Shown here piece by piece: positions 11,246-22,661 of a stretch of 64,000 nucleotides of DNA. Position 1 is the stretch's first letter; every line of letters begins with the position of its first letter. The DNA comes from Saccharum officinarum. Its lineage: Eukaryota; Streptophyta; Magnoliopsida; Poales; Poaceae. The notes below the pieces were generated by a model. It had not been told where the DNA came from. It saw nothing but the letters and a program-made list of their open reading frames with translations, and searched no databases. A program made the position numbers and the translations under genes. The stretch lies in contig CM036191.1 in NCBI GenBank assembly GCA_020631735.1, forward strand, positions 38,609,335-38,673,334, read 5' to 3'.

Positions 11246-12061
11246 TGGCCGGGAGAGGCGGTGGAGATTGCTTTCGCCGCGACCCTGCCCCTGCTGGCCG
11301 GTCGCCGGTGGAGCCGGAAGCGCCAAGGACTGCTGTGGAGCCGGGAGCGCCGGTCGTGGCGCCGGGGCGGGCAGGAGACCGCGCAGAGGCGCTCGGGGTG
11401 GAGGCGGCGCCGGCCGAGTCTGCTCCATCAATTCCACCTGGCGCGCCAGGCTCATGGCGGCGGCGAGAGTGTCCGGGTTATGCAGCCGGACGACGTGGCT
11501 GAGTGGCGGAAGGAGGCCCCCGGTGTAGAGCTGGACGCGTTGCGCCTCCTCGAGCCGACCCGCGCGTGGAAGGAGGGCCTGGAAGCGGTTGGAGTATTCC
11601 TCCACGGTGCCCGTGCGGCGGCACTCGGCGAGCTCGAACATGGGCGCGGAGCGGAGAGGGGGGCCGAACCGGAGGTTGAGGAGGTCCTTGAAGTGGCTCC
11701 AATTCGGCGTGCCTTCATCGGTTTGCAGCTGGGTGAACCAGAGCTGCGCGACCTCATCCAGATGGTACGACGCCATGGGGACGCGTTCGTCCACCGTGGT
11801 GCGATGCTGGCGGAAATAGGCCTCGCACTTGTTGAGGAAGAGCATCGGGTCGGATGTTCCATCGAAGCGGGGGAAATCCCACTTCTTGTGCTTCGGGTGG
11901 AACTCCTGTTCGCGCGGTCCCTCCGCACGACGATCGCCCCCGCTGCCGGACGATGACGAGGAAGTGGCCTTCATGGTCGCCATGTCGGATTTCATGGCGG
12001 TCACGTCCGCGGTGAGTGCCTCCAGCGCCTTCAGGAGATCGGCCATGGTGGGTTCTGTCAT
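11246..12061 (-). pseudogene. gag: Ty3/gypsy Gag, 3'-truncated by internal deletion
   Basis: Begins MTEPTMADLLKALEAL with a helical N-terminus. A typical retrotransposon Gag domain follows (WDFPRFDGTSDPMLFLNKCE; VEEYSNRFQALLPRAG), then a Pro/Ala-rich segment. At about residue 270 the recognisable gag ends (HRLSRP) and the frame runs into RNase H sequence out of phase. The expected CCHC knuckle, protease and RT are absent. The start is supported by the nearby PBS at 12170-12182. This is probably a deletion derivative of a chromovirus that cannot transpose without help. Confidence 0.85.
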
Positions 12062-12169
12062 GGTGACGGAGGCGGCTGAGGTTGGGGACGATGGGGGGTG
12101 GAATTGTGGTGAGCGGCGGCGGCAGAAGTGGAGGTGTTGCTAGCGGTGGCGGCGAATGAGGATCGACGT

Positions 12170-12182
12170 CTAACTGATACCA
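12170..12182 (-). promoter_or_regulatory. Primer binding site of the deleted gypsy element
   Basis: Minus strand reads TGGTATCAGTTAG, starting with the tRNA-Met complement TGGTATCAG and lying three bases after an ACA LTR end (12186-12188 on plus reads TGT). Confidence 0.75.
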
Positions 12183-12185
12183 GGT

Positions 12186-12465
12186 TGTCAAGAGCGTGGA
12201 GATCGAGAGTAGGCGGCCCTCGGCTACGTAGGTCGTAGCCTCCTGCCGTGGTCTTCCGATTCGGAGGTTATGCCCCTCACGGCAATCGGGCTTGAGAGTG
12301 TTTAGGGAGAGAGAGATATTAGGGTAATTGATCTTGCTTAATGAATCAACTCAGTGTCTCTCAATACAAATAGCCTCTTGGCGGTGCATGCAAAAGGAAA
12401 CTACTCACACCTTAATTCTAGGGAAATCACTAACAAATAATATCTATCTTTCCATCTTAACCACA
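12186..12465 (-). repeat. Probable 5' LTR of the deleted gypsy element
   Basis: One end is fixed by the PBS. Plus strand starts TGTCAAGAGCG, so the minus-strand LTR ends ...CTCTTGACA. The outer end is uncertain. A short candidate boundary at 12461-12465 (...CCACA) would give a 280-bp LTR with TG...CA, but no matching LTR copy or TSD is in the window to confirm it. Confidence 0.5.
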
Positions 12466-14560
12466 GGAGGACGCAGCGGCCTGTGCGCGTTCAGCGGCGC
12501 GGCGGACGTCGCGGGCGCGCCTGCGCCGGATGTAGGGTTGGCCCCACATGACACGCCTCTCCTGCAGCAGGGCTCCTCTCTTCCAGGCTGCAAAGGAGAC
12601 TCACAAGCTCTCTTCTCTCCCTCATATTTGCACTGCTCCTCAGACACTAATTCAAGTTTGATAATTACTGCTCTAATTTGATCGCTTGTCAACTGGTATA
12701 CTTGGCAATGGTGCAGGCCTCAGAGTTGATAACATCGTACCTTTGGGTGGTACAGCCCTCCAGCAGCTCCATCTCTTGTTCAATTGCTTATATTGGTCAT
12801 TGGTTCCCTATGTTTCAATGTGATAGTAGATTCAGACAATCTAGCTTCAAGTCAAGATATGAAGAAACAAAAACCTTGTCAATCAGTATAGAATTACATC
12901 CTTTCTCTTTCAGTTCAGGTTCAGGGACACATGACATGTAAGCAGACATTGTGGACTAACCTTTGCTGTGGTCTGGGTGTGGATTGATTCTAAAAAAAAG
13001 CATACCACCAACGAGACACCTTCCTTCAATGGTGTGGTCCGAAACCAGCAACATGGTCTAGACAGCAGTGCCTCCACCGCTTGTATGGTGGAAGGAGGCG
13101 GGCAGACATCACAGATGTGTTGCTGCAATTCTATTCTAGGTATGAATGAGGAAATCCCGTCTCTGTTCATTAGATGATGTGATTGATTTGTTCTCAATCC
13201 CATGTTAATCTATTGAGTGTATATTCTAATCTAACTCCTAGCAAATCAATTGTTTGCAAGTTGAAAAAACCGTATGCTATCTAATTTCTATTGCATAGGA
13301 AACGATGGCCCGTGGTGATGGAGGCCGAATGATCCTAAACACAGAACAATGATGAGGTGTTGCGACAGAGGTGATGGAGGCTGAATTATCAGCTTGTCAG
13401 GTAATTGATGTTATAGGTAATTGCTCTGGATTTGAGATTTTGTGACGATGTTAAAGGCAATTGATCCAAATTTGTGTTATTTTCTCTTCAGAAAATCTAC
13501 TTGGTAGTACTATGACAGTATCAATGTTTTTCTAGATGAGTTAACTGTGCAGAGGGGAATGACCAATTGACCAGCTTGCAGAAGAAATTAGATAGGTGCA
13601 TGGAGATGTAGATAGAGACTGTTGTAACCGATGGTCCTTTGGATTTTTTTGACAAGTGTTTTGTTGGCTACAAACATTAATTGGTAATTCTATTACAGAG
13701 GAAGTTTTGTAATTGAGACTGCAGGATTATTGTTCATGTAGTTTTCTTAGAGTATGAAAAGAGTCAAATTGCATATCTTATCTTCAGTTTGAGTCAGTTT
13801 GCATACCAAAGAATGAAAGAGATCTGGTCAAAATTATTAGTTTGCAAAATCATTATTGTATTGTATCAGCCAACTTGCTTACTGGAGTATTCTCGGTTCT
13901 ATTTCTGAACATATTTAAGCATTATAGTATCATCCCTCTTTGATATCTGCAACATGGCATATACTAGCTGTTACTGACCTTAAGTCTTGAGGTTGAAAGC
14001 CATTCATCATGAGAAAACAGCTTGAGCTGAAGTCTGAACACCTTGCTCCAAACAAAACCTGACTGCAGTAAAGAGGACAATTGTGCTTGTCTACCAGCTG
14101 TTACTTCTTTTCATGTGATGGATCTGGTCATTTAAATTATCCTCCTTTATGATCGTGTTGCTTTTGACTTGAACGCTCTGCCCCCCTTGCCCTTTTCATG
14201 TGATGCATTTTGGCTATATTCAACAATGTTCAGGTGTATGATGAATGTCCAGGTAGGAACCATAAGGACGTTGAATAGTTCATACAATTGGGAACCATGT
14301 TTCCTTGTCGGCGCCAGTTAATGAATCTGTTGGGAGAGGTTCAGTTGATGGCCTCATGGGAGCTAGGCAGCTTCTGATGCTTCTCTGATGCAGAAGAGAA
14401 TCCACAGATTGCATGGGCATATCATGTAAAACTCATATAGACACTTATTATCCCAACTGTATGCTCAAATATAGGTGAGACTGCCCGAGAAATCTCATAA
14501 TACGTCTAACAGCAACACACACATCATCCATGTACCCACAGTCCCACACACGCGTGCTCG
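12466..14560. other. Intergenic sequence without recognised genes
   Basis: No ORF with recognisable domains, no splice-consistent gene model and no clear terminal repeats were seen on either strand. The first 80 bases are GC-rich, the rest is AT-rich. The short ORFs at 12678-12941 and 12910-13203 resemble nothing known and overlap on opposite strands. Confidence 0.5.
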
Positions 14561-14572
14561 GTTGCTCCTACG

Positions 14573-14633
14573 GGACTCAAACCTGGGCGGGAGCCCTCCA
14601 CGAGACCACGACAGGAGGCGCTACCACTGCGCT
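14573..14633 (-). mobile_element. tRNA-like promoter (A and B box), probable SINE head
   Basis: On the minus strand a tRNA-like A box (AGCGCAGTGGTAGCGCC, 14617-14633) is followed about 35 bases later by a B box (GGTTTGAGTCC, 14573-14583). This spacing and order match an internal RNA polymerase III promoter. The sequence does not form a normal tRNA, and the tail after the B box resembles a SINE body rather than an acceptor stem. The family is not assigned. Confidence 0.55.
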
Positions 14634-14898
14634 GTGAGCGCATTTGCTTGCCATGCTCTACTGCTACATGTGGGTGACCATGCCCATCTCTCCCTCCTCA
14701 CACACTCTTTCCCAGCGTTCCTGTGCTTTCTTTTTGTATGTGCTATTTAGTCAAGCTATTTGCTCACCATCGTTTATGACTAATAAAGCCAGCAAACTAA
14801 TTGTCATCGTGTTATATCTAACTTGTTGCGAACATCATGCTCGACTATTGTTTTTAGGTAAACAGTACAACACATATTTTGTGACATTAATATTTTGT

Positions 14899-14927
14899 CC
14901 CGTTGCAACACACGGGCATTTACCTAG
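14899..14927 (+). mobile_element. Helitron-like 3' terminus (hairpin + CTAG)
   Basis: A short hairpin (CCCGT at 14899-14903, ACGGG at 14912-14916) is followed seven bases later by CTAG (14924-14927) and then a T. Hairpin plus CTRR next to a host T is the defining Helitron 3' end. The corresponding 5' TC end was not identified, so the size is unknown; it may include the tRNA-like sequence upstream. Confidence 0.5.
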
Positions 14928-14941
14928 TATGTATATATATA

Positions 14942-15023
14942 TATTCCTATCGTTCGTCTTTTGTCGATAAATATACCAATCTAAAACGTAACTAAATGTT
15001 TTTCGCCTCCTCTTTGTCATCAA

Positions 15024-15103
<80 letters not shown>

Positions 15104-15475
15104 CAACAACAACAACAACAACAATAATACTAATAATAATTTCTAAATTCCTATCATTTGCATTTTGTCGATAAATTTAGGAAATTCATATCTTATCCAT
15201 CCTACCTCTAAATCCCGTAATTAAAAAAATTCTAAATTCCTATCATTTACCTTTCGTCAAAAAATTTACCAATCTAGAACATAGCTAAATATTTTCCGAT
15301 CCTTCTTTCTCAACAAAAAAAAATTCTAAATCGTTTCCCTTTTGTTGATAAATTTACCAATCTAGAACATAGCTAAATATTTTCCGCCTCTTCTTTCTCA
15401 TAAAAAAAATAAATTCCTTTCGTTCGCCGTTTGTCGATAAATTTAGGAAATTTATATCTTATCCATCCTAGCAAC
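14942..15475. repeat. Degenerate tandem repeats around a microsatellite
   Basis: Four to five diverged copies of a unit of about 75-100 bp containing the patterns TTTGTCGATAAATTTA, CCAATCTAGAACATAGCT and TTCTTTCTCA followed by an A-run. Copies start near 14942, 15147, 15235, 15330 and 15415. The triplet microsatellite sits at the A-run of the first unit. Confidence 0.6.
15024..15141 (+). repeat. (AAT)n/(AAC)n compound microsatellite
   Basis: Around 25 AAT triplets (15024-15100) pass directly into about eight AAC triplets (to 15123), then a few imperfect AAT units. Confidence 0.95.
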
Positions 15476-15816
15476 ATATGTGAACTACCCTTTCTCATAA
15501 CCCAAAGTATAAATACTCGAATAGAAATTGTAGCAAATATACTTATACACATAAAAAAAATACTTAAATACATATGGTACATGATATTATGTACATTCGC
15601 ATAAACGAACACAACATATCCCATACATAAATACTTCAAATGAATACACAAAAAAAAATTACTTCCACTATACGTGGTAAATATAGCTTATAAACAATCA
15701 CCGAATTCTACAATAGCCAAATCCCCAAAATACATATCATTACTCCATAAAAAAGCCAAACAACGAATCATACCAACATAAATACATGACCAGACTGGCT
15801 CAAAATGGTCGACACT
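15476..15816. other. AT-rich sequence downstream of the receptor kinase
   Basis: No gene seen. It lies 3' of the kinase stop codon at 15817 and would contain its 3' UTR and polyadenylation region. Confidence 0.4.
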
Positions 15817-18800
15817 CTACGCAGGCGCGCGGCAACGCCACACGTTGTTTCTAGTTACTTCTACTTCACTCCCTGGGTTTGCCGTGAGGCTACCCACAGT
15901 GTCCATGTTGCGAGCTTCCTCCAGCCCCAGGCTCTCCCTCAGCTGCAGCACAACGGCGGCCATCGTCGGCCTTTGAGCTGCAGAATCCGCTGTGCACATC
16001 ATAGCAGTGTCGACTAGCTTCCACATGGAGTTGATGTCGAAGGCACCTTCGAGCCGTGCATCAGCAACGAGGCCTATGTCACCGGTAGTGGCGATCTTCT
16101 GTTTAACACGTTGAACGATGTGGCCATGGCGATGGTGTGGCACTAGCGGGGGCTCGCATGTGGCTACCTCAAGCAGAACAACTCCGAAGCTGTACACATC
16201 GCTGCTCTCAGTGAGCTTTCCAGTGTGGTAGTACCTGATCAAGAACAGCGACAAGAACATTTAAGAAAAACAGAACAAACGCATGGAAAGGAAGCCATGT
16301 TTGCATATATAATAAGCTACTCCATGAAAAGGTACGTTAACAAAAAATTAACAGTAGCATATATATACACAGGGAAAAACAACATACTGAGGGTCCATGT
16401 AACCAGCTGTGCCAGCTGCAGTGGCTGAGATGTGAGTCTGAGTGTCGCTAATGTATGCTTTGGAAAGTCCAAAATCTGCTATTTTAGCTCGCAGATTTTG
16501 ACCCAATAGAATGTTGCTGGACTTCACATCCCGGTGAACTATTGGCAGCTTGCAACCTTTGTGCAGATAATCTAGGCCTACATGTATCACAAAAATGAAA
16601 ATAAAATGATTACCATATGGGATATTTGCTTAAGGCCTTTGTTTGGCTGCACATCTATCCACTCCAATCCGCATGGGTTGAAAGATATTGGGGTGGATAA
16701 TTATTTAATTTTTCATCTTAATACTCCAAATTCAGGTCTTGTTTGGATGCATATGTATCTACATTAAACCACATGTGTTGGAGTGGAACTTAGTTTAATT
16801 TCACTCCAATCCACTTCAACACATGTGGGTTGAGGTAAATACATACGCATCCAAACAATGCCTCATATGGATTGGGGTGGATTATTGTGCAGCCAAACAA
16901 GCCCTAAGAAAATTGCAGTACATGTTCTTCTTTCTCAGCATACCTTGTGCAGCTTCAAGCACTACTCGTACACGTGTCCTCCAGTCCAAGGTTTTAGCAG
17001 CACCATTTTCACCTTCAATATTTTGACAGAACAGAACTGTTTAACAACTCCAAAATAAAGACGTTTCCAATAAATTTATGGAATGTCTACATGAAGGTGG
17101 TGGTGGTTATATTTTAGTAAAGTCCAAGCCTTACAAATCTAAATGAAACTGATCCTTAAGTCGAGTATACATATATTAGTTGATCATGCCTACATGATGT
17201 GAAGTGTCATCCACATCTATTTGATCATGAAATGCACTGTGGTTGGAGGTAGTGTTTCAGGTTACTTGGTGTGCCTGGCAGTTTCTAAAAATCTCCCCCA
17301 GTTGTTAAGAAGGATGGACAATATAAATGACATGAAGGCACAAATCAATTATTCAGATGCAGTTTTGAATAATTCACGTGGCTATCTTAATCAATACAAA
17401 GTAGTAGGTTTCAAATAGACAAACCTCTCAGATGATTAAAAAGACTACCCTGAGACATATACTCATAAACCAGTCCCAAGTGATCTCCCTCCCAGCAGTA
17501 ACCAATCAAAGACACCAGATTCCTATGATGCACCTTTGTCAAGTTCTGAACCTAGAGATATAGCAAGATATATACAAGAAACGAGAATTATTAACTGTAA
17601 AAGTTAGATTTATAGTGTGTTTTCTTGGTGCCTAAAATTGTAGTTTGTACGTACCTCAGCTATAAATTCATCAGTCCCATGTGATGATGACTCAGAACGC
17701 ATCTTGACTGCAACTTCGGTATCATCTTCTAAACGGCCATAATACACAAGCCCAAAACCTCCTTTGCCTATGAACCATTTGAAATTATTAGTGAACTTCT
17801 GTAGCTCTTTGTATGTGAAGCAGCGATTCTCAGTAGTAAGCAGCAGGTTGTCCCCGTGCTTTTCTCTGCTTCCCGGACCCGGAGCATTCTGAAGCTGTGG
17901 ATCTCTTGCGAAGCCTGCACAAACTTCAGTTGCATTACAATTAGAAATTTAACAGAACAGTCAAGTATTATATGAAACTGTAATAATACTAAATTTCAGT
18001 GGAGAATAGAGCAATAGGATTGCAAACCATTAGGTTTAGTTTTCTTTCTCCAGATCAAATATACAAGAAGTGCAACCAATAGCAGCACAGGAACCACTAC
18101 GGAAACAGCGATGATAGCTACTTTGTTTCTTGGCTGACTACTTGGTGGTGGAAGTGGATTGCTGCATGTATGACTGTCAGAATCATATCTGAAATTACAT
18201 AAGACAATCAGGTCCTGATATAACTTTGAGGAGAAGACGTCTGAAACTGTAATTTTGTTTAAAGGTGGTCATAGCAGGAGATACAATCTAAAATTCAGAA
18301 GGAAATGGAGACATTGAGGAGAAGATCAAAACCTGAAAACAAGGGATTCGGTGTAGTTTTTATATATGGAGTCAACACTCAGATTGTTGCAAGACAAATT
18401 TCTGTAGAAAACCAAGGGCTATTAGTGAAGTCCAAGTTTTTGGTAATAAAATGCAGCAAATATGTCCACTTACAAAACTCGTAGGTGGGGCAAATTTGGT
18501 AAGGAATCAGGTATTGACCCACTCAAGTTGTTGTAAGATAAATCCCTGAAACATTTTCACAGCTACTGTGAGCAAGCCTCAAAGTATATAGATAGTTGAT
18601 GATTCAAACTTTAAATCAAGGGACTTGATGAAATATGATTCAAACTAGTATGCTGGAGGCATTAAAACCAGAGTAATATATGTTTCAAAATGTTTAGAAA
18701 TATAACCATAAAGAACGATTTAAATAAGAAACTGGAAAAAGATAATAACACAATTATGCAAAATTTCATCGCAACATCCTAGAATTCAAATGGCTCAATT

Positions 18801-19638
18801 CACTCTACCTACTTACAATTTTGTTCTAGCTTGACGTAAAAGAGGGGTGGTGGTATGGATTCTTTTTTTTAAGGGGAGGTGGTATGGATTCTATAAGCCT
18901 TATACGGCGGTTTAACCATCCTCAATAACCAAGGTGGGACTAAAAACCCTCAAACTTATATCAACACATTGCCTAATCCAAAGTGGGACAGGTGCCACAT
19001 TAATATGCCATCAACGAACACACTTCACCAATAGCTTCATGTACTGTATTGGAAACTAGTCAACTGCACACATTTCAAAAACAAACAAGAAACCTCAAAA
19101 TGGGGGTGTGATCAACCCCTATAAAGTCATATTCCCTTGTCTATCTTTACTGCAGAGCTGGAAACTGCTTGTCAAGGAGAGTGATCAGAAGATTGTGGAG
19201 AAAGTGCTGGCACCTTTAACATAATTTAGAACGAAGGGAGTAGAATAATGCGATTGTTGCTCAAGGACATTGAGGCTGGGGATATATAAATCATGAAAGC
19301 AGAGGACACTAGTGTGTTACATATCTGCACTTACAAATTCTCTAGTGCCGTGAGAAGTTTGAAATTAATAGATACTGCACCATGCAAAGAGCTGTCGGAG
19401 AGATCACTGCATGAGAATTTGCATCGCAGCATAAATCAGATCAACTATAATATACTATACGAAGGAACTGCAACGTAGGACCTTCTCAATAGTGATTCAG
19501 ATACTCACAGTGATGTAATCCTCATTGTGTCGTTGCTGCATTTCACACCTTCCCAAGCATAATTGTACGGGAAACATGGATCACCCATCCAGTTTTTCTT
19601 TACTCCATACTCGATTTTGATAGCCATAATGGCGTCAA
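15817..19638 (-). CDS. LRR receptor-like Ser/Thr kinase (SIRK-type), nine exons, 5' end missing
   Basis: Minus-strand exons with GT/AG borders: 19638-19509, 18545-18474, 18401-18333, 18188-18028, 17914-17655, 17551-17425, 17012-16944, 16577-16388, 16234-15817. Phases agree throughout and give about 497 residues. The order is an extracellular juncture ([16 protein letters not shown]), LRRs ([16 protein letters not shown]), a TM helix ending in WRKK, then a kinase. The kinase has the G-loop [11 protein letters not shown], catalytic Lys in [12 protein letters not shown] (RD type), DFG and [11 protein letters not shown], so the catalytic residues are present. The architecture matches LRR-I/SIRK-like kinases of the plasma membrane, which normally carry an N-terminal malectin-like ectodomain and signal peptide. 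Neither was found in the 660 bp before the solo LTR at 20308. It is either 5'-truncated, hence likely a pseudogene, or has distant exons. The ligand is unknown. Confidence 0.85.
16634..16904. mobile_element. Tourist-like MITE (outer) in receptor-kinase intron
   Basis: Terminal inverted repeats GGCCTTTGTTTGGCTGCAC and GTGCAGCCAAACAAGCCC, flanked by TAA (16631-16633 and 16905-16907), the 3-bp TWA target typical of PIF/Harbinger (Tourist) MITEs. No coding sequence. It is itself interrupted by a second MITE at 16735-16862. Confidence 0.82.
16735..16862. mobile_element. Second Tourist-like MITE nested in the first
   Basis: 128 bp with inverted ends GGTCTTGTTTGGATGCATA and its near-complement ending CATCCAAACAATGCC. 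It is flanked by TCA at 16732-16734 and 16863-16865. The interior is also self-complementary. Confidence 0.75.
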
Positions 19639-20302
19639 CTAGCATATACGAAAAATTTATGTTAAGAACTTCTTTTGGTAACAGTACCAGTTTAATCGCC
19701 GATTATATAGAAGGGAGGAAAAGGAAATGACAATCAATTCATAATAGAATATTTGGCAAACCATTTTAGATGTTCACTGCAGAACTTCGAGTGACATTTG
19801 ATCAAGCACGCTGGGAACAGGGTGAGCCGTGGGCAGAAGTATTGGTGCCTCTAGTGGGCTTGTGCAGTCTATAGGTGGCACTCAAATAGCTTGCAATTGG
19901 TTCTATTGTTGAGGATGCCCCTAGAGCATCTCATAAAACCGTCATATTGAGGGTAATGAGACTTTTTTCTTGATCCAGTAGTCACCAATACATTTCCCTC
20001 TTTTTGATGGCTATTAATATATTTCTCTCATTTCCCCTCAAATAAAGAGGGAAATTCATCTCCCCATATAGCATGAGCCCACACCAACAATATGTTTTCA
20101 ACTATCTTTTCCTCCATGCGTCTATGGGGCCCACCTTCCATATGGACATTAGAGGAAATATACTAGGGTCCTGCTGCACCAACTATCTAATATTGTAGAA
20201 TAACAGATGAATATAGTAGAGGGGAAAATGATTTGTGGAGGTCGGGTCAATGCAAGTTGTTCTTTTTCTTTGGAAAGTTGTGTTGTAGAGATAATAAAAG
20301 TG
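19639..20302. other. Sequence upstream of the first detected kinase exon
   Basis: No exon of a malectin-like ectodomain was recognised. The right part (from about 19915) is AT-rich and looks like a decayed transposon (AGAGCATCTCATAAAACC near 19924), possibly cut by the solo LTR that follows. Confidence 0.4.
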
Positions 20303-20307
20303 AGAAG

Positions 20308-22292
20308 TGAAAGGTCTTGATGGCTAGAGGGGGGTGAATAGCCTTTTAAAACTTTCTACAAAGACAAACTAAACAAGTTTATCAAAATAATAAATAGCAA
20401 GATGCGAGTTTTGCTTAGCCTACGGGGTGTTTGCAAGCCACCTATCCAAAACACAATTCTAGTAGTTGCACTCAACCGCACAAGTTAAACCGAGAAGGTA
20501 ACTACAACTACAACTAGCAAGCTACACAAAAGAGCTACTCTAGCAAAGCTAACTAGCTAGCAAAGATAACTAAGAAAGTAATGCGGAGTTGAGTTAGGAG
20601 AGTTTCACCGAGGGGCGAAGTATTGAGCCAAACAATATGATCAACAATGAATGCCAAGATAACCGAACACCGGGATCAATCAATCACAATATGAAAGTGA
20701 TGACATGAAGATTTATCCCGAGGTTCACGTGCTTGCCGGCACGCTAGTCCCCGTTGTGTCCCTCTTCACCACGTGGTTCGGTGGCTAATCGGTCTCACAC
20801 CGAGCCTCTCAAAAGGCGCCACAAGAACCTACCAAATGACAAAAGGTTGCAATGACACGAGCAATTCACTAACGTTGTCTTTGGCGCTTCGCCGAGGTAG
20901 GCACAAATCCCTCACAATCACCAGAGGTGGCCAAGAACAATCACCAACTCTTGCCAACGCCTCCAAGCTGCTCCAAGCCATCTAGGTGGCGGCAACCACC
21001 AAGAGAAACAAGAATCCCGCAACAAATCAACCACCAAGTGCCAACTAGATGCTATCTCACAATACAAATGCACTTGGATCACTCAATCTCACTTCGAATA
21101 TGCAAAGAAGCAAGAGAGATGAGTGGGAGGGGAGTTGCTTAGCTCAAAGTGCTCACAAGTATGTCAAATGTTCCAGAGAGAGAGCCTTGAGCCGGCCAAC
21201 GAGTATTTATAGACGTACCCCTTCGAATAGAGCCGTTAGAAACTTAAACAGCCGAAATCGTGCTGACCGGACGCGCTGGTCCAACTGACCGGACGCGCCG
21301 GTCGCCCAACGGCTAACTCGTGAAGTACTGACCGAACGCGATGGTCCAAACGACCGGACGCACCAGTCGCCCAACGGCTAACTGCGAAGCAACGACCGGA
21401 CGCGCTCATCGCGCAGACCGGACGCGCTGCGAACGACTGGACGCGCTGGTCCCGAGAATGACCGGACGCGCTGGTCGCCTGAGCAGCGCTCAACGAAACA
21501 ACGACCGGACGCGCTGAAGAAACATGACCGGACGCGACAGTGCCAGCGTCCGGTTACAGTCCAGTAAGCTCCCTGAACGACCGGACGCATCCGATCATTA
21601 GTGACCGGACGCGCCTCGCGTCCGATCATCGAACTGAAAAACGCGCAGACACTGAACACTGACCGGACGCGTCTGGTCATGCAAGGACCACGTCCGATTC
21701 AGCGTCCGGTCACCTCTGTGACCTCCGTTCGCCTCTGTTTCTTTTCCGGACTTCCGGCGTAGTGGAAAATAGTCGTTTCAACTTCTCGAAAACGCCTAAA
21801 TCCCGCCTCGCAAGCTCGGCGGGAGGGAGAGAGGATCCCAAACCCTCTCTACCGCTCAAACTCCACCGCCTTCGCAAACGTGCTAACACCACCAAGTGAT
21901 CTCATCAAGTGTGAGTGTGTTAGCATTTTCACAATCATTTTTCGAGGCGATATTAGTTCTATTCAAATGCATATGATCATAAAATGCACACCTAGAGGCA
22001 CTTAAGAGTTCAATAGCCGCGTCATTCCTCTCTTTATAGTACGGCTATCTATCCTATAATGTAACCACACCCACTAGGTGTCTTGGTTACTAAAACACAA
22101 CCCTTGAAGCATATACCTTTGCCTTGATCACATAGGGTTGCGTCCAAATCCAAGTGTGGCCATCATGATCACCATGTCCATCTTGCCACCAACCTTGGAA
22201 TGTACTAATCCTCATATGCTACATACAACTTAGGCATATGATTAGTACTTAGGCATTATCACTAATTACCAACACCAAACATAGGACTTTCA
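20308..22292 (-). mobile_element. Solo Sirevirus LTR
   Basis: 1,985 bp from TGAAAGG to CTTTCA with AGAAG on both sides (20303-20307 and 22293-22297) and no internal sequence. It is closely related to the LTRs of the Sirevirus copies at 47752 and 59532. The palindrome array (GACCGGACGCG type) spans about 21263-21715. Formed by LTR-LTR recombination. Orientation is assigned by comparison with those elements. Confidence 0.93.
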
Positions 22293-22297
22293 AGAAG

Positions 22298-22656
22298 CAC
22301 ACTAGAGTAACTCTAGCAGGGCCCTATCTTGTTTTTGAGGACTTGGTGAAAAAAATGGTTCTAGCTGGTCCTTACTCAGACCCTCAAATATCTATCTCAA
22401 GACCACATTCCTAGGGGCTCTCACTAGGCCCCTACTTTTCTGTTTCTTCCATTTTCCTACCGCGCCTACATAAACTTTCACACGTGCCCTCTTCCCATGG
22501 GCCGCCTCCCCTGTCCCCGCTAGGCAAAATCGGGCTCTCGTCCCCATCCCACCCTCCTGTCCAGAATCCGCCCTCCCCACTATCTCTACCACCGCTTCCC
22601 CCCACATCCAGCTACCTTCGTCTGAGCTCAGCCTCTCCTATTGAATACACCGCGCT
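22298..22656. other. Unassigned sequence between two solo LTRs
   Basis: A decayed repeat-like stretch (CTCTAGCAGGGCCCTATC near 22312) followed by a C-rich segment. No gene recognised. It is continuous with the sequence at 26158 once the solo LTR is disregarded. Confidence 0.35.
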
Positions 22657-22661
22657 ATCAT

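Noticed and set aside
11218..11956. Plus-strand ORF of 241 codons opposite gypsy gag
   Set aside because: Antisense shadow of the GC-rich gag ORF at 11246-12061; composition is an echo of the coding strand.
12678..13203. Small ORFs on both strands (12678-12941, 12910-13203)
   Set aside because: No homology recognised, overlapping on opposite strands, no splice or promoter support.
14573..14633. Functional tRNA gene
   Set aside because: A and B boxes are present but the acceptor and anticodon stems do not pair convincingly; fits a SINE head better.
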